Shown piece by piece: positions 18,542-26,752 of a stretch of DNA of 64,000 nucleotides. The notes beneath the pieces were generated by a model. It worked only from the letters and a program-made list of their open reading frames with translations, did not search any database and was not told the origin of the DNA. The position numbers were made by a program, and so were the translations under genes. The stretch is from NCBI GenBank assembly GCA_036504895.1, contig DASXUJ010000011.1, positions 25,558 through 89,557 on the forward strand, given 5' to 3'. The stretch comes from Syntrophorhabdaceae bacterium (lineage in GTDB: Bacteria; Desulfobacterota; Syntrophorhabdia; Syntrophorhabdales; Syntrophorhabdaceae). Position 1 is the stretch's first letter. Every line of letters starts with the position of its first letter.

Positions 18542-18825
18542 TGAGACTCTTTACCCTTCTTGACTACCATCATCTCGTGCTTGCCTTTTTCTTGGGCGCT
18601 CTCTCCGTGCTGGTGCTCTACCTCGCATTCCGGAGAGGGGCGTTGAAAATACGGGAACATAAACACGGCGCCCTCGGACAGGCTGAAGGGCTCGAGGAAT
18701 TTCCCGATGGATTTAAGATCGAATATAATCCCGTGCCCCTTGTCCTTATATTTCTCTACATGGGATTTATCGTCTGGTTTGTCTTTTACGTGATTTTCTT
18801 CGGGTTTTTGGGGGGTCCGTTCTAA
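18541..18825 (+). CDS. FixP/CcoP N-terminal-like membrane subunit without heme
   Basis: A 94-residue protein with two helices (about 9-27 and 66-90). The segment F-P-D-G-F-K-I-E-Y-N-P-V-P leading into the second helix matches the conserved D-G-I-x-E-Y-D-N-P-L-P-x-W motif at the N-terminus of CcoP/FixP. The cytochrome domains of CcoP are missing. It probably supplies the membrane part of subunit III, while a heme domain is fused to CcoO. It starts at the ATG overlapping the stop of the CcoS-like gene. Confidence 0.65.
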   Translation: MRLFTLLDYHHLVLAFFLGALSVLVLYLAFRRGALKIREHKHGALGQAEGLEEFPDGFKIEYNPVPLVLIFLYMGFIVWFVFYVIFFGFLGGPF

Positions 18826-18852
18826 GAGCGCGGTCAGGGAGAGACTGATTTA

Positions 18853-19167
18853 ATGGATTTGACGAAGGAGAAAGAAATGATCCCGGAAAAACCGGGGAGC
18901 GCCGAATTAAGGCGGCCGATGTGGAAGGGCTGGGCCCTGGTCTGCGGCCTCGCCCTGGCGTTTTTCCTCTATGGCTTATTCATGTTCTTTACGGTCGGCG
19001 ACAAGGGTCCCCCCGATTGGGATTTTCATGCGATTGAGGATTTGCCGGGAAAATCGGTATATTCGACCTACCCGGAGCCGGGCGCGGGTCCATCCATTCC
19101 GGACCCCCAGCATGTGTCGGAAAAACCGGCCCTCGCGACCGGCCCCACGGGAGGGAAGGGAAAATGA
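18853..19167 (+). CDS. Single-span membrane protein of the oxidase operon, unassigned
   Basis: A 104-residue protein with a basic N-terminus, one membrane helix (about 27-47) and a Pro/Gly-rich tail outside, starting with the motif G-P-P-D-W-D-F-H followed by P-G-K-S-V-Y-S-T. No heme or metal motif is present. Two starts have ribosome sites: ATG 18853 after AGGGAGAG, and ATG 18877 after AAGGAG. It overlaps actE by four bases. Its position suggests an accessory or linker subunit of the oxidase, but that is inference only. Confidence 0.65.
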   Translation: MDLTKEKEMIPEKPGSAELRRPMWKGWALVCGLALAFFLYGLFMFFTVGDKGPPDWDFHAIEDLPGKSVYSTYPEPGAGPSIPDPQHVSEKPALATGPTGGKGK

Positions 19168-19664
19168 GAAGAAGGGAGTCTATTTTGAGCTTGAAAGCGG
19201 CCTGCCTCCTGGTTGCCCTCCTTACCCTCGGCTCCTGTGACTACGGCAGGATGAGGGATCAGGATTCGGTGAGGACCTATGAGCGCAAGATACCGGCCAT
19301 GGATGCACGGACCATGCCTCGCGGGGATAGCTTTTTCGTCCTCTCCCGTTCCGATCCGAAGGAGCTGAAAAGTCCGTTGACCCCATCTCCGGAAGCGGTC
19401 GAGCGAGGACGGGTCACCTATGCCTATTTTTGTGCCCAGTGCCATGGGCCCAAACTGGACGGCAGGGGTACTGTGGGCCAGAGCTTTACCCCCCTGCCTA
19501 CGGATCTTTCTTCCAAAGAAATCGATTCCCGCGGAGACGGCGAGCTCTACGCCCGCATTCGGCTCGGGTTCAGGCGGCACCCCGCCCTTTTTTCCACTGT
19601 TCCGGCTGAGGATGCGTGGGCGGTGGTCATCTATATAAGATCTCTCCATAAGGGCGGCTCATGA
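19164..19664 (+). CDS. actE: ActE-like monoheme cytochrome c lipoprotein
   Basis: A lipoprotein signal ends near L-G-S-C25. The mature protein has one heme c site, C-A-Q-C-H-G, near residue 94 and an N-terminal region with M-P-R-G-D-S-F-F, as in ActE, the lipid-anchored monoheme cytochrome of alternative complex III. The length of 166 residues fits ActE. In known operons actE lies between actD and actF; here it follows the oxidase subunits. It would carry electrons from complex III to the cbb3 oxidase. It overlaps the previous and next genes by four bases each. Confidence 0.8.
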   Translation: MRRRESILSLKAACLLVALLTLGSCDYGRMRDQDSVRTYERKIPAMDARTMPRGDSFFVLSRSDPKELKSPLTPSPEAVERGRVTYAYFCAQCHGPKLDGRGTVGQSFTPLPTDLSSKEIDSRGDGELYARIRLGFRRHPALFSTVPAEDAWAVVIYIRSLHKGGS

Positions 19665-20356
19665 ACATGGATTTCATTTGGGCGTTTATTACCGGCCTGA
19701 CGGGAAGCCTCCACTGTCTCGGTATGTGCGGCCCCTTGATGATCGCCTATTCATTACAATTGCGCGGGATAGACCAGGGTTCGGGCGTTGCATCAGTGAT
19801 GCCTGGGATCACCCATCACCTCACCTATCACCTCGGCCGCATCGTCACTTACGGGATTCTCGGGGCTCTCGGAGCCGGTTTTTTGGGTCTCGGCATAGCG
19901 GGCGGATCGCTTGCGACTGCCCGCAATATGGCGGCATTCGTTGCGGGTCTGGTCATGATAATTTGTGGAGTCATACTTCTCAAAGTCTTTCGCCTGCCTT
20001 TCACTTTCCCCGCCTCTCCCATGCCCCGGGGTTCCGTCGTCTCCCGTTTTATGGGCGCTCACCTCACGTCCGCCCATCGCCGGCCCGGGTGGGTGCTCGG
20101 ACTTGCGGCGGGATTGTTGCCATGCATGCTTTCGTGGGCCATGGTCGTGAAGGCCGCCAGCACCCAAAACCCTATCCAGGGGTTCCTGATTATGGTCTGC
20201 TTTGGAGCAGGAACAATTCCCGCGCTCCTCCTCGTCGGATTTTCCGCATCTTTCTTTTCTCTGCGTATGCGTCTTTTGGGGGAGCGGGCGGCCGCTCTTT
20301 CAATTATCGCCATGGGGCTCGTGCTCACATGGAAAGGAATGGCCCCTTTTGTCTGA
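19661..20356 (+). CDS. Sulfite exporter TauE/SafE-type (DsbD-like) membrane protein of the oxidase operon
   Basis: A 231-residue membrane protein with about six helices. The first helix carries G-S-L-H-C-L-G-M-C-G, a His/Cys/Met motif typical of the TauE/SafE or UreH-like proteins found beside ccoI in many cbb3 clusters; a second Cys lies in G-L-L-P-C-M-L. Such proteins are thought to help with copper handling or cytochrome c thiol reduction, and the H-C-x-x-M-C pattern supports metal binding. The exact role is not established. It overlaps actE. Confidence 0.75.
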   Translation: MNMDFIWAFITGLTGSLHCLGMCGPLMIAYSLQLRGIDQGSGVASVMPGITHHLTYHLGRIVTYGILGALGAGFLGLGIAGGSLATARNMAAFVAGLVMIICGVILLKVFRLPFTFPASPMPRGSVVSRFMGAHLTSAHRRPGWVLGLAAGLLPCMLSWAMVVKAASTQNPIQGFLIMVCFGAGTIPALLLVGFSASFFSLRMRLLGERAAALSIIAMGLVLTWKGMAPFV

Positions 20357-20390
20357 TCCTACCTCGGCAGTCTCTGTTGATTATGGCGGT

Positions 20391-22823
20391 ATGCCTTCCC
20401 CTGCGGAAACATGTTACCTGTGCGGCCTGCCTCCGGGCCCCCTGTCATCCATGCACATTATCGATGACTCCCGCCGCTGTTTCTGCTGCCCCGGATGCTT
20501 TCAGGTCTTTCTCATCCTCGCGGCATCTCAGGGAGAAGGTGCCACTGATTTCCGAGATACCGTCCTCTTTCGCGCCTGTGTAAAGGCAGGCATCATTCCG
20601 GGAGGAAATTCTTCTCCGGCTGCCGGAGTTGCTTTACCACCGGATCAGGAGGCACCGGCCCTCGAACTTACCTTCCGCGCCGAGGGGATGTGGTGCCCCT
20701 CCTGCAGCTGGCTGATTGAAGAGGTGCTTAAAAAAACGGCGGGGGTCATGGAGCCGGGGGCATCCTTTTTTACCGATACGGTTCGCCTCAGATATCTGCC
20801 CCATATCATATCCCCGGAGGAGGTCAAGTCCCGGATAAGAGACCTCGGCTACCGGGTACCTCCCGTCGATGCAGGGGGGAAAGGCGATGAGATCAAGCAG
20901 GACCTTCTTATCCGTCTTGGCATATCGGCGATACTCACCATGAATGTGATGATGCTCTCCGCAGCCCTCTACTCCGGTTTTATAAGAGACCTTACGCCGG
21001 CCGTAAAGGCCTTTTTTTCCTATCCCGCTCTCCTAATGTCCGTCCCGGTAATCTTCTACGGCGGCATGCCCACTCTCAAAAGGGCGTGGTCGGCTCTTCG
21101 GTTCGCAGCTTTTTCTATGGATAGCCTGATCGCCCTCGGCGCCCTCTCCGCCTTCGGTTATAGCCTTGTTCAGCTATTCCGGGGCAGCTTGCACCTCTAT
21201 TTCGATACGGCTTGCATGCTCGTGACCGTGCTTCTCCTGGGGAGATATATGGAGCTCCATGCCCGGGAACGGGTCTTTGTGCCAATCGCATCAAATCTCG
21301 AAGAGCTCATTCCCACGAAGGTAAGGCTGACGGACGGGTTGCGTGAAACGTGGACGGCCACGGGGGCAGTACGCACCGGAGACCGTTTCCTGGTGAAAGG
21401 GGGGGAGCGCCTCGCCCTTGACGGACGAGTCCGCCTCGGCTATGCTTTCCTCGATCAGTCCGTAATCACGGGTGAGCCTGCCCCCGTCCGGGTCGCACAG
21501 GGTGACGAGGTATTTGCAGGAGCTCTGGTAACGGACGGAGAGCTGGAAATAACTACATCGGGGACTACAGAGGAAAGCTCCCTCGCTCGAATATCCCGGC
21601 TCATGCGTAATGCCCTCGAGGGAAAAGACAAATCGGAGCGCCGCGCCGATTCCATAGGCCGCCTTTTCGTCCCGGGAATAATATGTCTGGCACTGTCGAC
21701 AGGGATTCTTCTCGCTTTTCTCGGCTTTTCCCTTGACGAGATCATCCTCCGGTGCCTCACCGTTCTGGTGATCTCCTGTCCGTGCGCTATCGGCATTGCA
21801 GCGCCCCTTGCAAAGGTGGCGGTCATAGGTCTCGGACGGCGCAAAGGGGTACTTATAAAAAATCCCGAAGCCCTTGAGCGCACCCTCTCCCTCGATACGA
21901 TGGTCTTTGATAAAACGGGCACCCTGACAGAAGGCCGTTTAACCCTTCTTCATGTGGTCTCCATCACGGAGGGCGAGGAGGAAATATTCGCCATGATCGC
22001 TCCCCTGGAGGCAAAATCGGCCCATTTCCTGGGGCGGGAGATACTCCTACGCTCGGAGAAGCTCGGTCTTTCTTTCAATGGGGCCGTCGGAGCGGATGAG
22101 AAACCCGGCCTCGGGGTGACAGGATCGGTCGGCGGCCGGAAGGCTTTCGCGGGAAACAGGGAACTGGCCTCCCTTTGCGAAGCCCCTCCCTCCGGACACC
22201 TGGAAAAGAGGGCGCAGGAATGGGAAAAAGCCTCCATGACCGTTGTCTTCTTCGGGTGGGATGGCAAGACGGAGGGGTTCTTCGTATTCGGTGACGCCCT
22301 AAGAAAGGAAGCGAGGGAAGTCATCGACTCGTTCGCTCAAAAAGGCATAAGATCGATCCTTCTTTCCGGCGACAGCGACGAGACCGTGGGAGCAGTCGCC
22401 CGAAACCTCGGTATCACGGATTACAGCGGCAGAAAGACGCCGTCCGAAAAAGCTGAAATCATCGAGGAGCTCAGACATAGGGGCCATAAGGTGGGTATGG
22501 CCGGAGACGGGCTCAATGACGCGGTCGCCCTTGCCGCCGCGGACGTCGGTTTCTCCGTCGGTGCAAGGAGCGATATCCTCAAGAACGCGTCAGACCTGAT
22601 CATTCCCGGTTCCGATCTTAGGGCAATAGTTAGATCCTTCGGCCTCGGCTCACGATACAGGCGCACTGTCAGGTTGAATCTCATTTTTGCCTTTATCTAT
22701 AACGTGACCGTCATACCGATCGCCGCGGCCGGGTTTTTGAACCCTATGGTCGCAGTGGGGGCAATGTTTCTGAGCAGTCTCACCGTCACGGGAAATGCAC
22801 TAAGGGTATCAAGAAAGGGATGA
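20391..22823 (+). CDS. ccoI: Copper-translocating P-type ATPase CcoI (FixI-type)
   Basis: This P1B ATPase exports copper for assembly of the cbb3 oxidase. The N-terminus has the C-Y-L-C-G-L-P and C-F-C-C-P-G-C motifs typical of CcoI, followed by a heavy-metal domain with W-C-P-S-C near residue 102. Eight helices include the ion-binding S-C-P-C-A motif near 462. The phosphorylation motif D-K-T-G-T-L near 507 and the G-D-G-L-N-D hinge near 705 are intact. The usual S-x-H-P nucleotide motif reads S-A-H-F here. The ATG at 20391 puts the first Cys motif at a normal distance; a TTG at 20349 is an alternative. Confidence 0.9.
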   Translation: MPSPAETCYLCGLPPGPLSSMHIIDDSRRCFCCPGCFQVFLILAASQGEGATDFRDTVLFRACVKAGIIPGGNSSPAAGVALPPDQEAPALELTFRAEGMWCPSCSWLIEEVLKKTAGVMEPGASFFTDTVRLRYLPHIISPEEVKSRIRDLGYRVPPVDAGGKGDEIKQDLLIRLGISAILTMNVMMLSAALYSGFIRDLTPAVKAFFSYPALLMSVPVIFYGGMPTLKRAWSALRFAAFSMDSLIALGALSAFGYSLVQLFRGSLHLYFDTACMLVTVLLLGRYMELHARERVFVPIASNLEELIPTKVRLTDGLRETWTATGAVRTGDRFLVKGGERLALDGRVRLGYAFLDQSVITGEPAPVRVAQGDEVFAGALVTDGELEITTSGTTEESSLARISRLMRNALEGKDKSERRADSIGRLFVPGIICLALSTGILLAFLGFSLDEIILRCLTVLVISCPCAIGIAAPLAKVAVIGLGRRKGVLIKNPEALERTLSLDTMVFDKTGTLTEGRLTLLHVVSITEGEEEIFAMIAPLEAKSAHFLGREILLRSEKLGLSFNGAVGADEKPGLGVTGSVGGRKAFAGNRELASLCEAPPSGHLEKRAQEWEKASMTVVFFGWDGKTEGFFVFGDALRKEAREVIDSFAQKGIRSILLSGDSDETVGAVARNLGITDYSGRKTPSEKAEIIEELRHRGHKVGMAGDGLNDAVALAAADVGFSVGARSDILKNASDLIIPGSDLRAIVRSFGLGSRYRRTVRLNLIFAFIYNVTVIPIAAAGFLNPMVAVGAMFLSSLTVTGNALRVSRKG

Positions 22824-22993
22824 TGCCGGGCGAACCGATGATTCCAATAAAGGACCACCATTGCCGTCTGTTCATGGAAGAGAAAATTACGAAATGGTAA
22901 AAGTATAGAAGTGCCCCTTGGGCTCCGTCTCAAAAAAGAGGACCGACCCCTGTTCACTACTGCCTGGGCGGGCGTTCTCCCTATTGGAGATCC

Positions 22994-23272
22994 TTACGGC
23001 AGGTGCTCGAATCCCGGTCGCGGCACTGAAAGAGGAGGCTTTTCGAATCCATCGGGACCGTAGTGATTGTACTGCCGTACCCACTGATGGACGGCCCCGG
23101 TTGTGGTGCCTACATATTCGGCCACGATTTTTGCCGGAAGCCCTTTGCTCGCGAGATAGACGCAGTGCCAGCACTGAAAGTGCTCGTGATCCTTCGCTGC
23201 CTTCATACGCCGCTTCAGTTCGTTTTCGCTCAAATGCTTCGCCAATTCGATCGACTGCATGATTCTCACCAT
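22994..23272 (-). pseudogene. Orphan helix-turn-helix fragment of an IS630-like transposase
   Basis: A 92-residue reading frame with a Lys/Arg-rich N-terminus and a helix-turn-helix core (L-P-A-K-I-V-A-E-Y-V-G-T-T-T-G-A-V-H-Q-W) followed by Y-N-H-Y-G-P-D-G-F, as in the DNA-binding part of IS630-family transposases. The frame stops soon afterwards, and no DDE catalytic domain follows within the next 170 bases before ccoI. I therefore read it as the remnant of an insertion sequence, though a small stand-alone regulator is possible. Confidence 0.55.
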
Positions 23273-23469
23273 CCTTTTTATTGAGACGGTTAAAGGGTCA
23301 TCCCCGCAGCTGCGGGAAAAACCCCTTACAAGAAATTCTTACGCAAATAGGTTCCGTTGTCAAGGATTAATAAGAGATTGTTTACATGTACACGCCCCGC
23401 TTCCTGGGGGCTGAAAAACAAAGATTGAGAGATTGTGAGCCGGTTTGGCGGAAGGCATGTGTCCGACTG

Positions 23470-23676
23470 TCAGGTTGAAGAATCGGGACCTCGCCTCCGG
23501 CCTAAAAGGTTGAATAGCAAAAGTATCATGGATAGAGACAGGAGAAGCATTTCACGGAAGCTCTTTTCCGCCGATCTAATGAGACCGTCTTTTCTTTTTC
23601 CCCGAATCTTCTCTTCCGACGACGATACCCTTTGATTCTCCTCTGATGCCCCGACCGGAACCCATGGACATTTCAT
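23470..23676 (-). CDS. Possible small single-span membrane protein
   Basis: A 68-residue reading frame with a charged N-terminal half, one Leu-rich helix (about 43-56) and a short basic end. An AGGAAG sequence lies just ahead of the ATG, though slightly too close. It lies in a 700-base stretch with no other convincing gene between the transposase remnant and korB. No homologue is recognised and the frame may be accidental. Confidence 0.3.
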   Translation of the reverse strand: MKCPWVPVGASEENQRVSSSEEKIRGKRKDGLIRSAEKSFREMLLLSLSMILLLFNLLGRRRGPDSST

Positions 23677-23843
23677 GGCTTCCTACCCCCTTCAAGAGAA
23701 GCTTGCTTTTTTCTTTCGCAGCTTCTTTACGTTCTTATTATCGGCAAAATAGGCCAAAAATTAAGATTAAGTCATGGATTTCCCGTTCCGAATATGCCCT
23801 TCGCAAGATCGGTATTTAACGCCACCGGGAGACGATTGGCTCC

Positions 23844-23888
23844 AAAAAAAAACAACCCTTGCAGCCGGGAAATTCCGGTTTCTGCAAG
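23844..23888 (-). terminator. Rho-independent terminator of korAB
   Basis: On the - strand a stem CTTGCAG/CTGCAAG with an inner CCGG/CCGG stem is followed after six bases by nine T residues. It lies about 95 bases beyond the korB stop codon and is correctly oriented for the korAB transcript. Confidence 0.75.
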
Positions 23889-23980
23889 AGCCGTCAAGCC
23901 GGTAATTACCGTCTGGTCGGATGGCTTTTATGTTATTTGTATGATTGAAATACGATAAAATCACAAGTACCCGTTTCATA

Positions 23981-24832
23981 TTAGAAAAATTCTTCCATTA
24001 ACTCCTTCAAAACGGGCGGGGCCGAAACCTGCTTCACGAGTGGCATGGCTTCTATAGCCGGGACCCTGTCTTCATAGCAAGGCCGCTCCGACTTGTAGAG
24101 CACACCCAGGGGTATGCGTTCGCCGTATTCAAGGGCACGCTCAAATGCCTTTATGCGGTTATGGGAATCATATTCCGGCTCGAGGTAATAACACCGCTCT
24201 TTATACCAGTCATAGGTATTGACCTTATTGAAGGTGACGCAGGGCTGAAGGATATCCACCAGAGAAAAACCCTGATGGTTCACCGCTTTCTTTATCAGCT
24301 CCTTGAGATGGTCCCCGTCTCCCGCGTATCCCCTCGCTACAAAGCTGCAGTCCAGGGCAGTCGCGTAGGCCACAGGGTTAAACGACTCGGAGATGAGTCC
24401 CATGGGCTGAATTTTCGAGACCGTCCCCTCCATGCTCGTGGGAGAGGGCTGCCCCTTGGTGAGCCCGTAGATCTGGTTATCGTGGACAAAGAGCTTCACA
24501 TTTATATTCCTTCTGATCGCGTGGGTCAGGTGGTTTCCCCCTTCTCCGTAACAGTCTCCGTCCCCCGCGAAGGCAAAGACGGGCATTCGGTGATTGGCGA
24601 GCCTCAGGCCCGTGGCAACCGGCAGCGAACGTCCGTGGAGGCCGTTAAAGGTATTGCACCTTACATAGTGGGGAAACTTGCCTGATTGACCGATACCGGA
24701 GACGATGGTGAACTGGTGTGGTTCGAGCTCCAATTCCACCATGGCCTGTTTGAAAGACTTCAGAATGCCGAAATTACCGCATCCCGGGCACCATGCAGAG
24801 GTACGACCTTCAAAATCTTCGAATTTTGCCAT
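23981..24832 (-). CDS. korB: 2-oxoacid:ferredoxin oxidoreductase beta subunit
   Basis: The beta subunit binds thiamine diphosphate and, with the alpha/gamma chain, oxidatively decarboxylates a 2-oxoacid (probably 2-oxoglutarate) to the acyl-CoA while reducing ferredoxin. The N-terminus W-C-P-G-C-G-N-F and the TPP motif G-D-G-D-C-Y-G-E-G-G-N-H, then D-N-Q-I-Y-G-L-T-K-G-Q, are characteristic. The 283-residue length is normal. Its ATG overlaps the korA stop by one base, so the two are translationally coupled. Confidence 0.9.
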   Translation of the reverse strand: MAKFEDFEGRTSAWCPGCGNFGILKSFKQAMVELELEPHQFTIVSGIGQSGKFPHYVRCNTFNGLHGRSLPVATGLRLANHRMPVFAFAGDGDCYGEGGNHLTHAIRRNINVKLFVHDNQIYGLTKGQPSPTSMEGTVSKIQPMGLISESFNPVAYATALDCSFVARGYAGDGDHLKELIKKAVNHQGFSLVDILQPCVTFNKVNTYDWYKERCYYLEPEYDSHNRIKAFERALEYGERIPLGVLYKSERPCYEDRVPAIEAMPLVKQVSAPPVLKELMEEFF

Positions 24833-26562
24833 TAATTCTCTCCCCTCTTCGTGCCTTTCCCGGCATCCATTACATTTTTCAATTCCGCGAGGAGGCTCTC
24901 CACGGTAAAAGGCCTGCCATCATAACGGTTTATCCTGTCACGGAATAGAAATCCCGTCTCCCTCCTCATAAGCGATGCAAATTGGCCCGTGGCATTGTTC
25001 TCCACGCAGACGGCCCGTGTCGCTTTCTCCAGGAGAGTCAGGTAGTCTAATTTTTTCACCGAAGGGAAGGGATATATCTCGCTGAAATGGAGGAGGGCTA
25101 TTTTATGGGACCCTGCGAGGATGTCTACCGCCTCTTTCATCACTCCGTAAGTGGAGCCCCAGCCGACTATCACCGTTTCGGCCTCTCCCTCTCCATACAT
25201 GAGGGGCGGCGAAATCTCTTCCGCTAAAAGAGGCAGTTTTCTGAAGAGTCTCTTCTCTACCATCCTGACCCTGGTAAGGGCGTCTTCCACGAGATGACCT
25301 TCCTCGTCGTGCTCGTCGCTGTCCGTGACCACAAGGTGTGTCCCGTCTCCCGGCGTGCCTTGGGGCGTGACCCCCGATTCCGTGTAGGCGTGCCTTTTGT
25401 ATTCTCCGAGGCCCTGAAATGCTTCCCCCCTTACCCTGTAATCGTTGAAGACGATCCTGTCCTGATCGAAGGAATCATAGGTCCAGGCGCTGTCGGCGAG
25501 GTATTGGTCGGTGAGAATAAAGGCGGGTATCTGGTATTTCTCTGCCATGTCAAAGGCCTTGTTCGTAAGATATAGACACTGCTCGGGACTTCCAGGGGCG
25601 AAAATTACCCGTGGAAACTCCCCATGGCCCGCATGGAGCGCGAAAAGGAGATCGGCCTGCTCCGTTCTGGTGGGAAGTCCCGTCGCGGGCGCCGGCCTTT
25701 GGGCGAGGGCGATCACTACCGGGGTCTCGGTCATGGCAGCAAGGGAGAGACCCTCCACCATGAGGGCAAATCCGCCCCCCGAGCTTCCCGTCATGGCCCG
25801 TACTCCTCCAAACGAGGCGCCCAGGGCCATATTGATCGCCCCGATCTCGTCCTCAGCCTGTTCCACCACGATTGAGTGGCTGAGCTCCTTGCCGGCCATG
25901 TAATTGAGTATTCCCGTGGCGGGGGTCATGGGGTAAGCCGTATAAAATTTGCAGCCCGAAACTACTGCCCCCACACCGATTGCATCGTTGCCCGAGATAA
26001 GTATTTTTCCGGGTCCTCCGGGCGCAGCGATAAAGGCGCATTTCAAACACTCCCTTACAGCATATTCATGTCCCGCGCGGGCGGAATCCATATTTGCGGT
26101 CACCGTTGCCTCGCCTTTCTTAGCAAGGGTCTGTCTGATGATCGCGAAGAGGAGCTGCAGGTCAATTCCGAGCATGCCCAGCACCGCCCCGGTTGCCACA
26201 ATATTGGCCATGATCCTGTTCTTGCCGTGCTCTAATGCGAGATCGACGAATGGAATGCTGAGGAATTGTGCGCCCTCATGGGATTCCTTGGTAGCCCGCC
26301 CGTCATATATAGCCATACCCCCGGGAGCAAGCTCGGCCGCATGAACCGGTATACTCGCCCTGTCCATGGCAACCAGTATATCGATAGGCGCTCTCGAAGC
26401 ACAAACCGGCGCATCGGAAAGCCGCATCTGGAAAAAGTTATGGCCCCCTCTGACCCGGGATTCATATTCCTGGTGAGTAAATACGTGATACCCGGCCCTT
26501 GAGAACAACTGGGCCAGCACGGAGCCCATGGTATCGATGCCCTGCCCCCCTTCTCCACCCAA
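24832..26562 (-). CDS. korA: 2-oxoacid:ferredoxin oxidoreductase, fused gamma-alpha subunit
   Basis: Residues 1-180 form the gamma domain with the G-G-E-G-G-Q-G-I motif. The alpha domain follows, with Y-P-M-T-P-A-T and E-D-E-I-G-A-I. This fused architecture is common in bacterial KorA. The first ordinary start codon is TTG 26562, directly at the conserved Gly motif, leaving almost no N-terminal strand. A CTG at 26580, five bases after AAGGGGG, would add D-Y-S-I-K and restore the usual N-terminus, so it may be the real start. Substrate specificity for 2-oxoglutarate versus another 2-oxoacid is inferred. Confidence 0.9.
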   Translation of the reverse strand: MGGEGGQGIDTMGSVLAQLFSRAGYHVFTHQEYESRVRGGHNFFQMRLSDAPVCASRAPIDILVAMDRASIPVHAAELAPGGMAIYDGRATKESHEGAQFLSIPFVDLALEHGKNRIMANIVATGAVLGMLGIDLQLLFAIIRQTLAKKGEATVTANMDSARAGHEYAVRECLKCAFIAAPGGPGKILISGNDAIGVGAVVSGCKFYTAYPMTPATGILNYMAGKELSHSIVVEQAEDEIGAINMALGASFGGVRAMTGSSGGGFALMVEGLSLAAMTETPVVIALAQRPAPATGLPTRTEQADLLFALHAGHGEFPRVIFAPGSPEQCLYLTNKAFDMAEKYQIPAFILTDQYLADSAWTYDSFDQDRIVFNDYRVRGEAFQGLGEYKRHAYTESGVTPQGTPGDGTHLVVTDSDEHDEEGHLVEDALTRVRMVEKRLFRKLPLLAEEISPPLMYGEGEAETVIVGWGSTYGVMKEAVDILAGSHKIALLHFSEIYPFPSVKKLDYLTLLEKATRAVCVENNATGQFASLMRRETGFLFRDRINRYDGRPFTVESLLAELKNVMDAGKGTKRGEN

Positions 26563-26708
26563 TTTTATTGAATAATCCAGAAAAACCCCCTTATGCGGCG
26601 AGATTAGTGTATTAATAAAAGATAAGGCTCGGGACGCCGGGTTTCAAGACTCCCGCCTGACGGATAAAGGCGGCCCATACCCGTCCGTTCCCGAATCCTT
26701 GTATTTCC

Positions 26709-26749
26709 GATAATCTATTGACTTGACTATCCAACCAATATAGATTATC
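26709..26749 (+). promoter_or_regulatory. queD promoter region with perfect inverted repeat
   Basis: TTGACT at 26718-26723 and TAGATT at 26741-26746 are separated by 17 bases, a plausible sigma-70 promoter. They lie in a perfect 10-base inverted repeat, GATAATCTAT (26709-26718) and ATAGATTATC (26740-26749). The repeat could be an operator overlapping the promoter. The queD GTG lies only four bases beyond the right arm, so the true transcription start would give a very short or absent leader. Confidence 0.45.
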
Positions 26750-26752
26750 AAT

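Larger units (their letters stand above)
23273..23980. other. Gene-poor stretch between the transposase remnant and korB
   Basis: About 700 bases. Apart from the korAB terminator and one doubtful 68-codon frame there is no gene I can support. A 14-base palindrome CCCGCAGCTGCGGG lies at 23303-23316 just upstream of the transposase remnant and could be an old element boundary, but no matching copy was found. Confidence 0.4.

Noticed and set aside
23303..23316. Palindrome CCCGCAGCTGCGGG near the transposase remnant as an IS end
   Set aside because: No partner copy or target duplication was found, so it cannot be called an element boundary.
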